Source: Corydoras sp. C115
Lineage: Eukaryota; Chordata; Actinopteri; Siluriformes; Callichthyidae
Assembly (NCBI GenBank): GCA_019802505.1
Contig: JAFMOC010000038.1
Location: 1,709,001 to 1,773,000, forward strand
Direction: 5' to 3'
Length of the DNA stretch: 64,000 nt
Shown here: positions 26,276 through 41,200 of the stretch, one piece after another
Numbering within the stretch: the first letter of the stretch is position 1
How the letters are laid out: each line of letters starts with the position of its first letter
Made by a program: the position numbers and the translations under genes
The notes under the pieces: model-generated
Database searches by the model: none
Seen by the model: only the letters and a program-made list of their open reading frames with translations
What the model was told of the DNA's origin: nothing

Positions 26276-29200
26276 TTAATAATCAAAAGCCTGACTGAAG
26301 CTTCGTTTCTGAGGGCCACCTCTTCCTCTTCCACCTCCTCCTCCTCTTCTTCCACCACCTCGATTGTTATTGCTACGGAAACCTCCACGACCTCCCCAAC
26401 TGCCGCGGCCACCAGGCCTTCCACCTGACCCTCGGTCTTCACGCCGGTTCATGACTTCTTCCAGTTCAGGGAGTTCAGTAGCGATTGTTAACTGCCATCT
26501 GCGCCCATTTTGCCATTGATCCTGCAACAAATACAAACAAACAAATATCCATCAAAGCAGTTGTAAATAAATTAGGGATTTAGTTTTGTGGACTTTCATT
26601 TGAATTTACCTAAAGACTTTCAATGTAGTTGTAACCTTATTTATAACTAATGGGAGATATTATTTGGCAATGAACTCAAAACCCAAATTATCCAAAAACA
26701 ATATGCTCAGCCTTTTATATTACATTATATAATTAGAAATTAAAGGAAAGTTTTTTTTTTTTCTAGTCATGCCCCTCATACTTACCCATACATCCTCCTA
26801 ATCCCCTATGATTTCTAATATGAAGCAGCTAATCAATATTTTTACCAAATGCTGCTGCTGCTACTAAAAGGCTTTTGAATTTTCTCTCTCTTCAAACAGA
26901 ACAACTTATATTTAAATTACATACTTGCTGCATCAATACAGTCTGCAGTTGCAGCATGAGAGAGCAAGAAGTTTTAAATATGAATTAATCAAAATTAAAG
27001 GAATCAAAAAATAGAATTGAGTTAAGTAGAATTAAGTTATTTGGATAAATGTCTCTAGAACTGACTGGGTTCTTTGTTTTTTTTCCAATGTTCATGAAGA
27101 GATGTTCTCGAATAAAAACCTGATGATTTTTAGTACCAGGAATTAATACTGAAACCAAAACCTATTTTATCTGCTGATATCAAAATCAACTTATTTGATG
27201 TCCAATAATCAATAGGAATCAGCAATGCAAATAATTTATTTAATTAGTATGTTATCAAATTCTTTGCCTACTCATATTGTGGAAGTTGTTTTTTATTAAT
27301 TTGATGTATGATGTAAATCCCCCCAAATATTAATAGCAAAAGAAAAACTAAACAGGGGAGAGGCTAGATACTTATGTAAGTCACTGCAGATGCACTTAGA
27401 CTGTTATTTGATCGCTTAAACATGTTTCATGTTTCGTTTAGGTTGGCTTGCTGCTGAAAGTCAAAGTTGTGAAATTTGAGAATCTAGAGCCAAACAGAAC
27501 AGTTCACCTGGCAAACATGAAAACCTAAAAAAAAAAAAACACTCCAACTCAAGCGTGTGCTTACATCAGCTTGACATGGGATTCGAGCTTATACTCTATA
27601 CAACACTCATATAAAATTCTGCACACACTGTTTTCTTACCTGGATTTCTTTCACCTTTTCAACTGGAACGTCAAAACACACCCCCTAAAAAAAGAATAGG
27701 AAATTAGCATGAACTACATTTAACGGCTGAATTGATACGTTTACTGAAAGTAGTTGACCGTTGTTTGGGTACCTTTTTGCCTTTGAGGAATGTCATCCGT
27801 TTGATCACATTGTCCATATCCTCGCCCAGCTGCTCCTTCAGGCTACGCCAGGCATACCCAATGCTATGCATGTCCTGCGAGCAGTTCAGGACTAACGTGG
27901 TATAACCCTAAGGAATTAGGAAGTTTAAAACTTGGTCAAAAATACACAGCTAGTACTTTTATAAAACTACTTTCCTTTCCTCTATTTTACATATAGAGTT
28001 CCAGATATGTTAGAATTCCAGGTGCAAACCCCAGCACGAATTGCCACTGTTGAGTGCTTAAGCCAATTAGTTTATTAACTTAAGTCAACCATTTTTAAAC
28101 TAAAACAAAAGTATATACTGTTACTTCACTAAACCAAGATTTTCAATTTTGTAGTTGTATTTCTAGCACCTTTAGAAACACAAGTGTTAGGTCTTTTATT
28201 GACATTAGTCAATAAACTTTTAATTTAAAAAAAAATAAAATTTATTGACATGCTGTTAACTAGATTGGTGAGAATGTAATGGTATATTTTAGCATGACTT
28301 AAAATCTAAATCGAATCATTGCAGACAATATTGCAGACATGACGGACATCAGAACACAGCCTTTCTATGGAACAGTGCCCTGTGCTGGGTGGTTTACCAT
28401 CTTTAGCATTATGAGCAACTGGATAAGCACCACACCATTCTCAACCGTAATAAGCAATTCAAGGCTTAGAAATTAAGGCATCCTCAAATAAATAACATGA
28501 CAAATTACAGTGTCGATATTTTACTTAAAATGAAGCCAGAATAGAAAATAGAATAGAACCACCTGTCACAGCAATAATTAAACAAATAATGTTTGAACTA
28601 TGTCTGTCTATTAAATGGTTACGGAAAAAATGTGTAACCCTTTTTTTCCCCCACAACAATGCTTTATTTATTAAGTTTGTGGGCATTAGTTTATGTAGAT
28701 ACACCTCACCATTTTATTATTGTTTTATTGCTATTATGTTGTAATGATGTGGTTTGGAATCATGGGCATCTTTGCACCAGTTCTGAATAATCTTCATAAT
28801 TTAAATATATAACAACAAGACACAGCACAAAAATCTGTGACTATACATTGTATGTGATTCACTCCCTTGGGGCATCTTTATCGGTAAGGATTATAAGCAG
28901 ACTGCACATAAGCAGTCACATACGTACATTTTAAATCATGTGAACTGCGACAGTTTGAGATTACACAATTGCATAAGCTGACATAACTACTGCAATTAGA
29001 TTAATCATGCTGCACAAACCTAATACAATCTTACAACTGAGCGACAAACATAATGAACTTGTAAATATGGCTTATAAAATCTGCCTTTCTGAAAGAAAAA
29101 TATCCATCGTTTTGAGAAATTCGGTGGCCAAAAGAACAGGACTGGATTTTCATAAATATGCAATGGATCCTGCTTGTCGTGTTTCTGTAGTTTTTGAGCA

Positions 29201-32200
29201 ATTAAACCAATTTTTGTGTCTAGAAGGTAGTAGTTTAATATAATCCCTAACAAGAAAACAGGACACAGTAAACTTTGTGTGACAACATATTACATTACAA
29301 CATACTTTTAGTCACATAACTGTTGGGCAAGATCACTTACAGCATCTGAGTTCAGAAGGGATCTGTGCTCCAGACTTGTAGCTCCTGAGATGTGTGCAAG
29401 CGCAGCTGCCAATGCCTCCACAGCCCCGCGCTCCTCAATCAGCCTCTCGGCTTCTGCACGGAAATATTCCACAGCTACTGCAGGAACGGAGTCCAAATTT
29501 CTGAAGTGAGAGCATTGGGTTATTCAGATAAAACCAATATTTATAGTGTTTACCATTTTATTATTATTATTATTATTATTTTTTTTTTTTACAATTCAAG
29601 GGCAATTTAGCAGCAGCTCACAAAGAACCAACTGCTCCAAATCCAAGTTTGATTTTTTTTTTAATCATGTGGTAATAATGGCAAATATCTACCAAAATCT
29701 GATATTTAAACAGTGGCACCGCAACAAAAATATACCCCACAAAAAATAACAACAAATTATGAGTACCTCGTCTTGGGTAAACAATGTCACACAAATGCCA
29801 CACAAAGTCTTTCTAAAATGTCTCAAGATAGTCAAGATCAATATGACTAGTCATGGCAGAATCTTTATTCTGTTCACAATTTGTGAACTTTATTCTGAGA
29901 ACAATTTGTGTAAATACTGAAGTATTATTTGGATCACCTTTTTAACCAACATTCTAACAAGAGAAGGCATAAGCCATTCTTTAGGTTCATTTACACTAAA
30001 GTGCATATAAATGTTTGAACGTGAGTGTATATGGTAGAGAAAATAGAGAACAGTTAAAGTAGAAAGCAACATTCACTAATAAATTACTTAACAAGCCTAA
30101 AGACACATGCTTGCTCATGCAGCTTTACACAACAAATAAGTGAATACATAAAAGACATTGGTCTCAGTAAAACCAAATACCATTACTCTTATGGATAAAT
30201 TTCAATCTAGACTAGACCCCTGAAGAACAGCTACAAGCATGCGCACAATTTTAATGATTTAAAATTTGGTTCCAGCTAATGCATTTCCTAAATTCAGACA
30301 GGTTTCCAGATTCTAATTATAGGCAAACAAGAAAATAAAGAAATTGCATTCTTTAATGATTTAATTAAGCAATTAAAGGGAGTGTTCTCTAATAAATAGA
30401 ATGACGCCCATTGTTTTCTAATGTAGAACATAACAGTGATGTGATTTGCAATGATAAAAGTCTTAAAAATGATAAAGCGGAAAGAAAGTAAAAAGACAAA
30501 AAATATTACTGTTGGTTATTGAAATGGTCCAATATTACATATCTGTGAGTGGCAAAAGTGTGTGAAACAATTGGGAGTAGCAGATAATTGAGAATGTAAT
30601 TACATTACAGGTCTTCCATCAATTGAATGGCATTGAGGTTTGAGTGTGTCCTGTGTTCTATGAAGAACAGATTTAAGTAAATCTAATATTCACAACATAT
30701 TTGTGGAAGTTTGTCATAGCTTGACCAAAATAGCTTTTTATAGGCATCGTTTTTAAGAGTAGCTAATGTAAACACATTAAATGCATCTTTAGAATAGCAG
30801 ACACACAATAAAATGCTATAAATCAAGCTGCGAGATGCCTGACTGACAGCTAGCTAAAGATCAATTGAGTCTTTTTTTTGGTGGTTGTAAATATGTGAAC
30901 CTCCACAGGGTCCCGAAGAGAATGCTACATTTTATGGTAATTGTGATGACAATGGGCTGAATTCAGTGATTATAAGCAATAAATCTATCCAGTAAAAAGG
31001 AGACTACGTGACAGGGGAGTCTAATTAATATTTCCATCTGGGCACATTTCACTTTAATAAATAGAAACAAGGTGGATGGATCACATTACTTTTACCAACT
31101 GTGCAGCACCCACAATTATCTACAGTAATTATCCATTATAAATTCCCAGATAACAGTTGACAGTCATTTGACGCACACTGGCACTGGGTTGGGTTTTGAC
31201 TTTACTAAAGCTGAGTGTAGTACATCAACACAGCAAAACCAAGAAGGACAAGCTGTGAGAAGAAACACAAAAATAATAAAGCTAAAAACTAGGAGTGGCC
31301 ATATCATAGTGATCTCACCCGTTAAAGCAAACTCCCTAGGGAAACACTAATGAAAAACATTCTGAAAACATTGTTGCCATTTTTATAACCACATGTGTCA
31401 TCAGCATAACTGACAACTGTGGTAATTAATATGCTCTAAGGCAACAAGTAAACAAGTAAAAAGGGAAAAAGTCAGGTGCACATTTTTTTTTCAAGTTGAA
31501 GACAACAAGTGGTTAAAAGGAGTTGTTTAAAAGGAACTAGGAATGGAACCAATAACCATTTCTAATACAAGACCAATAATAATACTTGATAACACAATAA
31601 TGCTTTATTTATAAATCTGTCTGAGTCTGAATTTTGAAAGTGTTAGCTAGCATGTGGAAAAAATCCCTTGACATAAGGAGACTTTTACAGTTTATGCACT
31701 GCAAAGATTTGGGTACTTTTGCTTAAACGATGAATGATAAAATAATTACTTTTTGTACAACAAACTGCATATAAATTTTAGCAAATTAGTAAATGTGGTT
31801 AGTCCATCCTTGTCCATCTCACTTGTCTATTTTTAAAACACCTCATTGGTAATTTACCTTCTTTAAAGAAAATTATAGAATGCAAATGCTTTTTTATCTA
31901 GTTAAATGTTTTAATACTTTAGACTGGTGTTTTAAAATATTGTTGAAGTGATAAAATATCACTTGTTGAAGGATGCACTTCTGAACCAATTTGATGGTTT
32001 TATAGGACGATTAAAGCTGTAAAATAAACAAAAAAAACCTTACATTTTCATTAACATTGCTTGAGTTTGAAGACTTAGAGGAATTTGTAGGATAACATAG
32101 GGTGTGCGGCACGGTGGCTTAGTGGTTAGCACGTTCGCCTCTCAGCGCTAGGGATTCCCGGTTCGAATCCCCATCTGGGTGGAGTTTCCATGTTCTCCCC

Positions 32201-35200
32201 GTGTCAGCGTGGGTTTCCCCCCCACAGTCCAAAAACATGGATCAAGTTAATTGAGTTCTCTAAATTGCCCCATATAGAGTGTGCTTGAGTGAGTGAGTGT
32301 GTACCCAGCGATGTCCTGGGTCTATCTGCCCAGCGCCCGAGACGTTCTCCCCTGGATGGGCATGGGGAACCCCACCGCGACCCTAATAGAGGATAAAGCG
32401 GGAGATAATGAATGAATGAATGAATGAACATAGGGTGTTTGGTTAGGGACTGGCCCGTATTATACATAGCATTCACAAAATCTAAAATATATTAATTTTA
32501 TCGAAATGCTACAGATGTAGGTGTAAAAACAAAAGTCAAAGGGTAATCTTGTTCTGCCAACCCATTGGTATCAAGTCCATGAACAGGAAAAATAAATCTG
32601 TGGTAAAATTAGCCAAGGTAATTTTTTGTGAATACAACCCACTCTTAAACAATAAAAAAACTAATTAACAATATTTTTGTATGCAGTTTTCCACGTTTTG
32701 CCCCAGCTTCCTCCTCAAAGACATGCTACTAAGTAAATCAATGCTTACACACATTTTACAACTGCTTGTCTCAAAGCTGCTTTAAAGTTTTCTAAGGATG
32801 AAGCCCCAAAGAGCAAGCCACACCAACAGTGGAAAGGAAAACTCCCGGGTATATTTTTTATAGTTTGTTTTTATAGGGAAAATCCTTGTAAGGACCAATG
32901 CTCAGAGGGGGATTCATTCTCTTTAAATGGCCAGGCAACCAACAAGTGAAAAAAAAATCATACCCATTACATATGTTATTATTTGAACCTTTGTACAGGA
33001 GTCTACAATTATGATTGTCTGTACTATAGTAAAGAAGCATCCTGTCTTTTGCTCTACATAGATACATTTTTTATCTAGAAATCTACTTACAGTATATGTT
33101 TAAAGTAAATGACCAAGTCACCTGACTGCATCTTTACTGGAAGATTTGATGATGTCATTAGCAGTTGGAACACCGACACGCTTGAACGTAATGCACTGGT
33201 GGACAAAAACAGCACACACATATTTAGATTCATATTTAAAGTAGCCTTTGTTTATACTGCAGTAAAGGGCTGTGGTGACGACTCACAGCTTTCTGCTCTA
33301 CATATCGCAGTTGGTCCTCCTCCTTGCGTTGGTAGAAACAGATACAGATGCCAGTTCTACCAGCTCTGCCAGTTCGTCCTGAGCGGTGAATATATGACTC
33401 AACGTCCTGAAGGCAACAGAAACTGAATTTATATTATGACAAATTCAGCATACACGAAACAGTGTATACAATATAACAAATAACAGTAAACAAATAGAGC
33501 TAGAGAATATGACTCAATGCTGTGACAGAAGAGCACCAGCAAAATCTACTGGAAGAGACAATGCTCTACTACTTTAGCCATGACAGATAGAATGGGACAT
33601 GACGTAAACAATGCTGTTTGATGAATACGTTAAAAATGAGTGTACATAAAACACACTCAACGCCACACGAGGGGAATTGTATTCAGGTTATATTCTTTTA
33701 GACTTTTATAAATACAATACTTAGCTTAATTTGAAGCTAATTTATCTTTTTTGCTATAGGAGACTAAAGGTTCATTAACATTCCATTATGACAAAAAAAT
33801 AATAATTACCTTAGGTGGTGAGCACTGTACAACCAAATCTACTTCTGGGATGTCAAGCCCTCGGGCTGCAACGTTGGTGGCTACCAGGACTTCAAAACTA
33901 CCATTCCTGAAGCCCTTCAGTGTTAGCTCTCGCTGTTTTTGAGGAATGTCTCCGTGCAAACACTGGGCATTCTGGATAAAGAAATCAATGTTTGTGTAAG
34001 TGAAAAATCCTGAATTCAATTTGGGACAGTATAAGACATTTGACAGACATTCATGAGAGACTGCTCTATAGTTATAATTTTTTCCACCATGAAAGACAAT
34101 CAATCTGTTTTGGGAAAAAGGTGCAAAATGCATGTTAAAAAAAATAATAAAGGAAAACGTGATTAATTTAAATATATGTTTTTAGATTGAGCACTAAAGA
34201 AATCAAACTCCATTAGGTGTATTTTAAATTGCCACTTCACAAAATAAAATACGGCATTAACCAGTAAAAAAAAAATCTGTGCTCATTTTTATTACAAAAC
34301 AATCAGCAGAGGACAAGTTACTGATTCACAACAGATGCAAATGTATTTATAAAGAAATAAAAGTAAGAAAATTCTATGTTGCAAGAAAGTAACTTATTAA
34401 AATAATATATCATTGACTAGCTTCAATTCACTTTAGTTTTCTCAATATGTTAAATTCATTGAGTATATGTGAACAGAGGATTGTCCTTATAATGCAAGTA
34501 TTAACTTCCCATTTAAAAAGTCAATAATGCATGGAATTGGCCAAAAGTGCCCAAATGTTATGGCTTTACAAACTACAAAACAATTTAGCAGAAACTAAAG
34601 GTAAAAAAAAAGAATAATATTCAAGAAACAATTGTGTGCCTTCTATTAGTCAGTTAAATGATTTTATGAATTTGTTTAAGTGCCAGACAAACATGAGGTC
34701 AGTGACCTTACTACTAAATCCAAATTAAGGGTTGTGTCAGATCTGAAGACAACACAGAGACAGAATTAAAGCAATAATTAACAAATTAAATAAAAACAAG
34801 ATGCTCAAGGGACTGAATTTTTGCCATTACTAAACAGATATTTGCATACTATTTTATGTTATAATATTGTAATAGTAACAATTAATTCATATTAATTTTT
34901 TTTGACAGAGATGTTGGCAAATTTAAGTATGAAGATTAACGACGTGATGGTCGTAAATTGTATACCTGTTTGATGGAGGGGTTCATAGAGAGCTCGTTTA
35001 CTTCTTTCTTGGTCTCACAGAAGACGATGGTGCGGCCATGGCTACCACTATACACCTGCACAACATCTCCAATCACTGCTGCCCTCTGAGACCAGTGGCA
35101 GGCAATGGCTAGATGCTAGGGGGAAAAGAGGAGGGGGGGGGGAGAAAAACAAAAACCAAACACATGAGCATTTTATGGTATGTTGTATTATTTTATGTCT

Positions 35201-38200
35201 GCTAACTTGCCCTTAATCTTTACATAATTAAAATAATTAATATATACAGAACTGGTGGGTCTTGTGTTAAGGCACAAACTTTACTAAATAAAGTATATTG
35301 AAAGAGTATATGTAAAATGTTAATGTATAAACATTAGAATTTAAACAGGTCATGCACTTGTCAATTGGCAAATAGGTTTAAACTTTGTGACTTGCAATTA
35401 CCCATCATCATAAAGTTTATGAAAAGCGCTAAAATCATTCTAATTAAAATGTCCTAACCCCTAAACCGGCCTGGAGCACAGCAAATATGCTGGGTGTCCA
35501 CATTCTATGAGCTTCTAAGAGCTGGGGGCTTTTTTGTGCCGCTGTGCTTGAAATAAGATCAGCATTAACACTGATCATTCTAACATCAAAAACATGAAGT
35601 AAGACACATTTTTATGTTTTACAGTCAAGTCTTAGTTTATGGTGGAAGAAATAATAAAATCTTTTCCACATGCACAACAGGAAAAATCTTTTTTAATTCA
35701 CCCCTTCACATGCAGCACAAAGTGAACAACCACATGTCCTCTCGCGTGACAGAATGTTGCACCTGCCTAGAGCAAGATATGTTGAGGAACATACACAACT
35801 GCAGGTGTAAAGTTAAATTAAGCTCAAAATTACTCCTTATAAGTGAAAGGGATGTCAGCACAGAAAATACTAAGTGTCTATTAAAAGACAAATATCAGAT
35901 GATATCGCACAAGATAAAACCCACAGATTTAATAAATAAATAAATAAAAAACTACTGGTTTATTATTAACCATTTTAATAATAGATTCAGAAAAAACTTT
36001 TAAAAAATCTAATTTCAGACACTGCCAGTGAGACATCTCCAGCCATTAGCTTCTTTTTATTTGACTGTTGATTAACCTGAAGGTATTAAAGTGAGAAAAA
36101 ACTGACTTCAAAAGGTACAAAGTAAGAAGCACCAGCAGATCTACTATCTGATACAAAGTCCTCAAACATTCAGGTGCAGTAATGCATGTCTCAGTATGAT
36201 GCCAATAGCATGAAGTGATTCCTAAGAAGGGGGGAAAAAATCTGCCTAGACAAACATCCTCATTCTTTCTTTCAAGCCGGTTAGACAAGACATGCACAAA
36301 ATCTCAGAAGATTTCACAGAACAAATTTCCTGATACTATTAATGACAGTTTGAAAAAAAACGATTTAACTAAATACATGAGGTAGTCAGGTCAAAAGCTA
36401 TATAAACAGGTATTGAAATAATTACAAATATTATCTGGACACTCAATCATAAAACCTCAAATGAAGCAGAGGGTAACATAGTAGCGACTGGCACTGAAGT
36501 TGAATCAAAGGCAGCTACTGTACAATCAAGCCATCGAAACAGTGCAGACTCCTATAACGTAACCTACTCCCATTAAAACATAATAGACGTATGGACACCA
36601 CAATGACTACAAGCATCAGACACTAATTTAACAATTGCATTTTATTTAATGATTTCCACTACTAATATATTTTTAAATCATAAACTATAAACATAATGTC
36701 AGTACACACTATGTATATGATTCAGAAAAATAGGACAACATATTTCTGCTAAGTTGTTGCTGCTCATAGGCCACTCAATAACAAAAATGATTATAGGCTT
36801 TAATTAATTATGAGCTGAATATATATTACTGATCATTATATTGTCATGCATTTCCCTTTTTTAACTTATTTTATTTATGAGACAGCAAATAATGAATCTA
36901 ACATAATTTAGAAGAACTGTTTGCTTAAATGTAAAGGTCTCATTGTTTGCTTATGACCAAAAAAAAAATCTCTTAGTACAATGGAAATTTAATTTCAATT
37001 ATTTCAAACTTCACACACACATTGTGGAAACAAACCTCAACTGTAGTTGCTGCTTTTTGAGTCTTTTTGCCGATGAGGTCCACGTGGATGTACTGAGAGC
37101 GCATATATTTTTTTGCCACATCATAAACCCAAGGAGGACAAGTGGCAGAAAAGAGCAGAGTCTGAGGATTGCTGTCAGGATCTGGAAGAAATAAAGTACA
37201 GTTCGGTCACATGCTTAAAGCAGCTAATTAAATGTTGATTACTTTTAATTTTGTGTACAAATACATCAGGGTATAAGCAAAAGGATGATGATTAAGGAAA
37301 AGTATGTTTAAAAAGCAATACCATGCCAAAAATAAGAACCCACAACAAAAATTTTTAAATCAATGTAACATGACTTAACCTAACTGAACGCAAAAATCCA
37401 ATAAAATGACCCAAATGTACATCCTGTTTAAAACAAATTATACATAATTTTCCATTGCAGTGCTCTATGAATAGGTAATTGGGTAAACAGTAAAAATTAT
37501 GTGGTAAGTGTATGCTACTCAGAACTGAAACTGCAGCAACATTTATTCAAACCAAAAATGTCAGATTTCTTTTTTACTTTGTGTTTTATCACAAGTAACG
37601 AAACACCCAATAACTAAGTCACACAATTCCTGTTTTCAAAAAGTCCTCTAACACACCTTAATCACCTGTCCATGACACGTGTTAAAATAATACTTAGAAG
37701 ATTAAAGTAATGTTTAAACACGTACAGTCCTGCGCACTGTACCTTAGGAAATACATGCATGATGATTCATATTTACTTGGCATTAAGCCAGTATAGTACT
37801 TCAAGCAAAATGTTTATCTAAAAGTGTTCCTCAAACATTTGAGACCGCAAACTCTATCAAAAAATTAAATAAAATAAAAATTCATATAAATATCATAAAA
37901 AAAACATACACTTAAACAAATTGACATTGCATGTATAGTGTGCAACCCTATAAAAAATTTAAGGAGGTGTAAAAACTTTAAATGTAAATTTGGTTTCAAC
38001 TCTATATAGTGGCAGCACTTGTGCTTTATTGAAGTGAGTTAAAAGGCTCATATCAGAAATTTGACTATTTAATTGCCTGAAAGTTTAACACCAGGACAAA
38101 ATAAATGGCTGTTTTTCCACAAGAACAAGTACAAGCAACACATTTATAATCAAATCATCAAAGTTGATCAATTTAGTATTGTTTTCAATTTGCCTTTCGG

Positions 38201-41200
38201 CATGGAAAGTAAGAGGAAACTAAAGTTCCAAAGGTCCCATATATAAAGACACATGTTTGTTCCAACCAGGAACCAACCTATTGATGCATCATATAAACAC
38301 ACAAATACTGCGCTGCATGTTTTTTTATAGGTTGTATGAAAGCTTACTGTTGCAAATTCTTTTAATCTGTTCATCAGCATCAGTTTTCATGTCACTACAC
38401 ACCGATTTTAATAAAGCCGCTACTAGTATGCTCGCTTATTGGTGGTCAGGCTGCAAATTTTAGGTGCATTATCGCCATCTTCTGGCAAAAGTACCTTCAT
38501 AGGCAACGAAAAAAAGACCAGATATTTTTTTTTACCTTATTAAAATCAATGATTAATTTAAAATATAATAATAATGGCTAATTATAATTTATTCTGACCA
38601 TTACTCCCACTTTTTTTAATGAAATCATAATGCAAATGGCATAGTCTTGTAGCCTTAGGTTCATATTGGTTGATAGAAATTTAAGGGCGCCTTTGACACG
38701 CCAAATGAACGATAATTATTTTGGGGCAATAAAAGTTAACAAACGTCATGAAGGTGCAGCCTTTGCCGCTTGTATCTGCACCTGAACATACCACAATAAC
38801 TACAGTCATTGGCCAACTAATGCAAACTTTCTACACCTGCACATTAAAAAACAGGTTTTCTTTAACAGCAGGTGAAGGTAGTTCATAATCTGCATATACA
38901 AACTGTACACAAAGCTGCAATTTCTGCTTACTTTTACTTTACAAATAAAATGAGATTGAAAGTAATACAAATCTGCTAAATAGCACTGTTAAACCTTGAT
39001 TATTTGGGTAACAGAACACTTCTGATAAATCTAATGTAGCAATACAAGTTTTATAGATTTTGACCCCTACTGACCTCTAGGTTCTAACAAATTTGACATA
39101 TTAAGGGAAAATGTACAAAAAAAAAACAGTATTTTATGTAGCTGTGTATATTTATAATAAACACATCTTATCCAAAGCTGACCTTCTTTTTTGTAGGAAG
39201 CAGATAGGATCTCCTCCACTTGTTCTGCAAAGCCCATATCCAGCATTTGGTCCACTTCATCCAGCACCACATGTTTCAGCTGGGACAGATCCAGCTTGTT
39301 GTTTTGCAGATGGTCTCGAATACGGCCCGGGGTGCCAACAAGGATGTCAATGCCACTGTAAATGGCCTGAACTGCAATTAGTAATTTCACACCGATAAGC
39401 AAGCATAATGTAAACATACAAACTTCAGACAATATTTATGAACTAAAAAGCAAAATGTAAAGCCAAAAAATTCATAGATTCAACAGATCAAACAATCTTT
39501 TTCTCTTCCTAGTCTGATTTACTTGTTTATAAACCAAAGACTTGCTAAGAATTAAGGACTACTGCTAATCCATGATTTTACTAAACAGTTCTCTGTATTA
39601 ACATCAGTGCAATAAAAACACAACTTACTTTGTGGGTTGTAGGAGCTTCCTCCATAAAAACAATGAACAGAGAGCTTCTTTGTGATGTCCTTAAAATCTT
39701 TGGATACTTGAATTGCCAGCTCTCGTGTAGGTGCAAGAACAAGAACCTATGTGGTTAAAATTGGAAAAATCATTGAACTCAGAACTAAACATGACTTCAA
39801 CCAAAATAAAGGTGCAGTAACCAAACATATTTAACTAACACTAGACGTTGCACATTTAGCTTTTCTTATGATACAATATGTGGATAAAGAAATACAATTC
39901 ATCTAATTCACCAAGTATTCCTGTCCCATTTATTCAACCATGCATTTTCAAAAACAGTTTGGCTTGTTTACATTTATCATATCTATAGACTAATTTAAAG
40001 CCATAAGCAGACAGCTAGAAACTGTAAACACTGGTAGGAACTGTAATTTCTTTAAATCATCATACCTTGGGCACTCTTCCTCTCCTCATGTCCTGATTGC
40101 CTGACTGTAATTTCTCCACTAGTGGGACTGCAAATGAGAAGGTCTTTCCAGTCCCAGTTCGGGCTTGTCCAATCACATCTTTTCCATCGTACACAGCATT
40201 GAAGGTCTTTACTTGTATGTCGAATAGATACGTCACTCCTCGGCCTGTAATATGTGTCATAATTATTAACTTCTGACCAATGAAATCAATGATGACAACT
40301 CCAGTATATTAGTGATGCACATATGAGTTTACAACTTTAAAGTAAATAACTAAATTAGATAAAAAAAAATTTGCACATTCTGTGTTGTGACCACTAAATA
40401 TGCACAAATTGTGATAATTATGCTGAAATGATATATGTTGCAGCCACATGCAAGTGGTTTATGGGAATGGATTATATTATGCCCCGGCACACTTTCTTGC
40501 ACTTGTGTTTACTGCAGTCCACTTAAGATGGATTATTAAAGTCACATTTTAAACCGAAGCATAAATAAAGTAAGATATATGTACACAATGTTTTGATCAA
40601 TAACATGAATATAATTATGTCAATCATAATTTAAATATTCCATAAACTAATATAGAGGGTATTTGAAAGGATTATTAAATTAAATTGGCTGAGATATAAA
40701 ATCAGCAAAGTTATTAGCATACACAACAGAATTGTTGACCACAGCAATATAAAGGTGTTAACACATGTATCTTAACTCGCTTATTACACTTTGGTAACGC
40801 AGAACTTGATGTTATTAAAATAATAATCTATTATATAAACTAACATTAAATGCCTAATGCTAATCACTTCTAGAGGTCTAGATGGCTAAATTTAATACTA
40901 ATATTGACTAGTATTTTTGATTAAAACATCACCTCTTAAATTTAACTCTATATGTGCAGAAAAACAATTGTACCTTTAAGTAGATCAATGGTCCCCTTTG
41001 ATATTCTGAAATTTGAAAAGGCTCCCTCTTTTTGCTCTGGTGTTTCCTATGGAAGGTTAAAAAAAATTCAAAAGTTCAAAAACATTTTGATCAACAAAAT
41101 ACAGACAATTAACTTATTTACAATAATCACATGGGTTTTGAAGTAATCTGTACATTACTCGGCACGGCTTTAAAATAAACAGTATGAAAATGGTGCTTAC

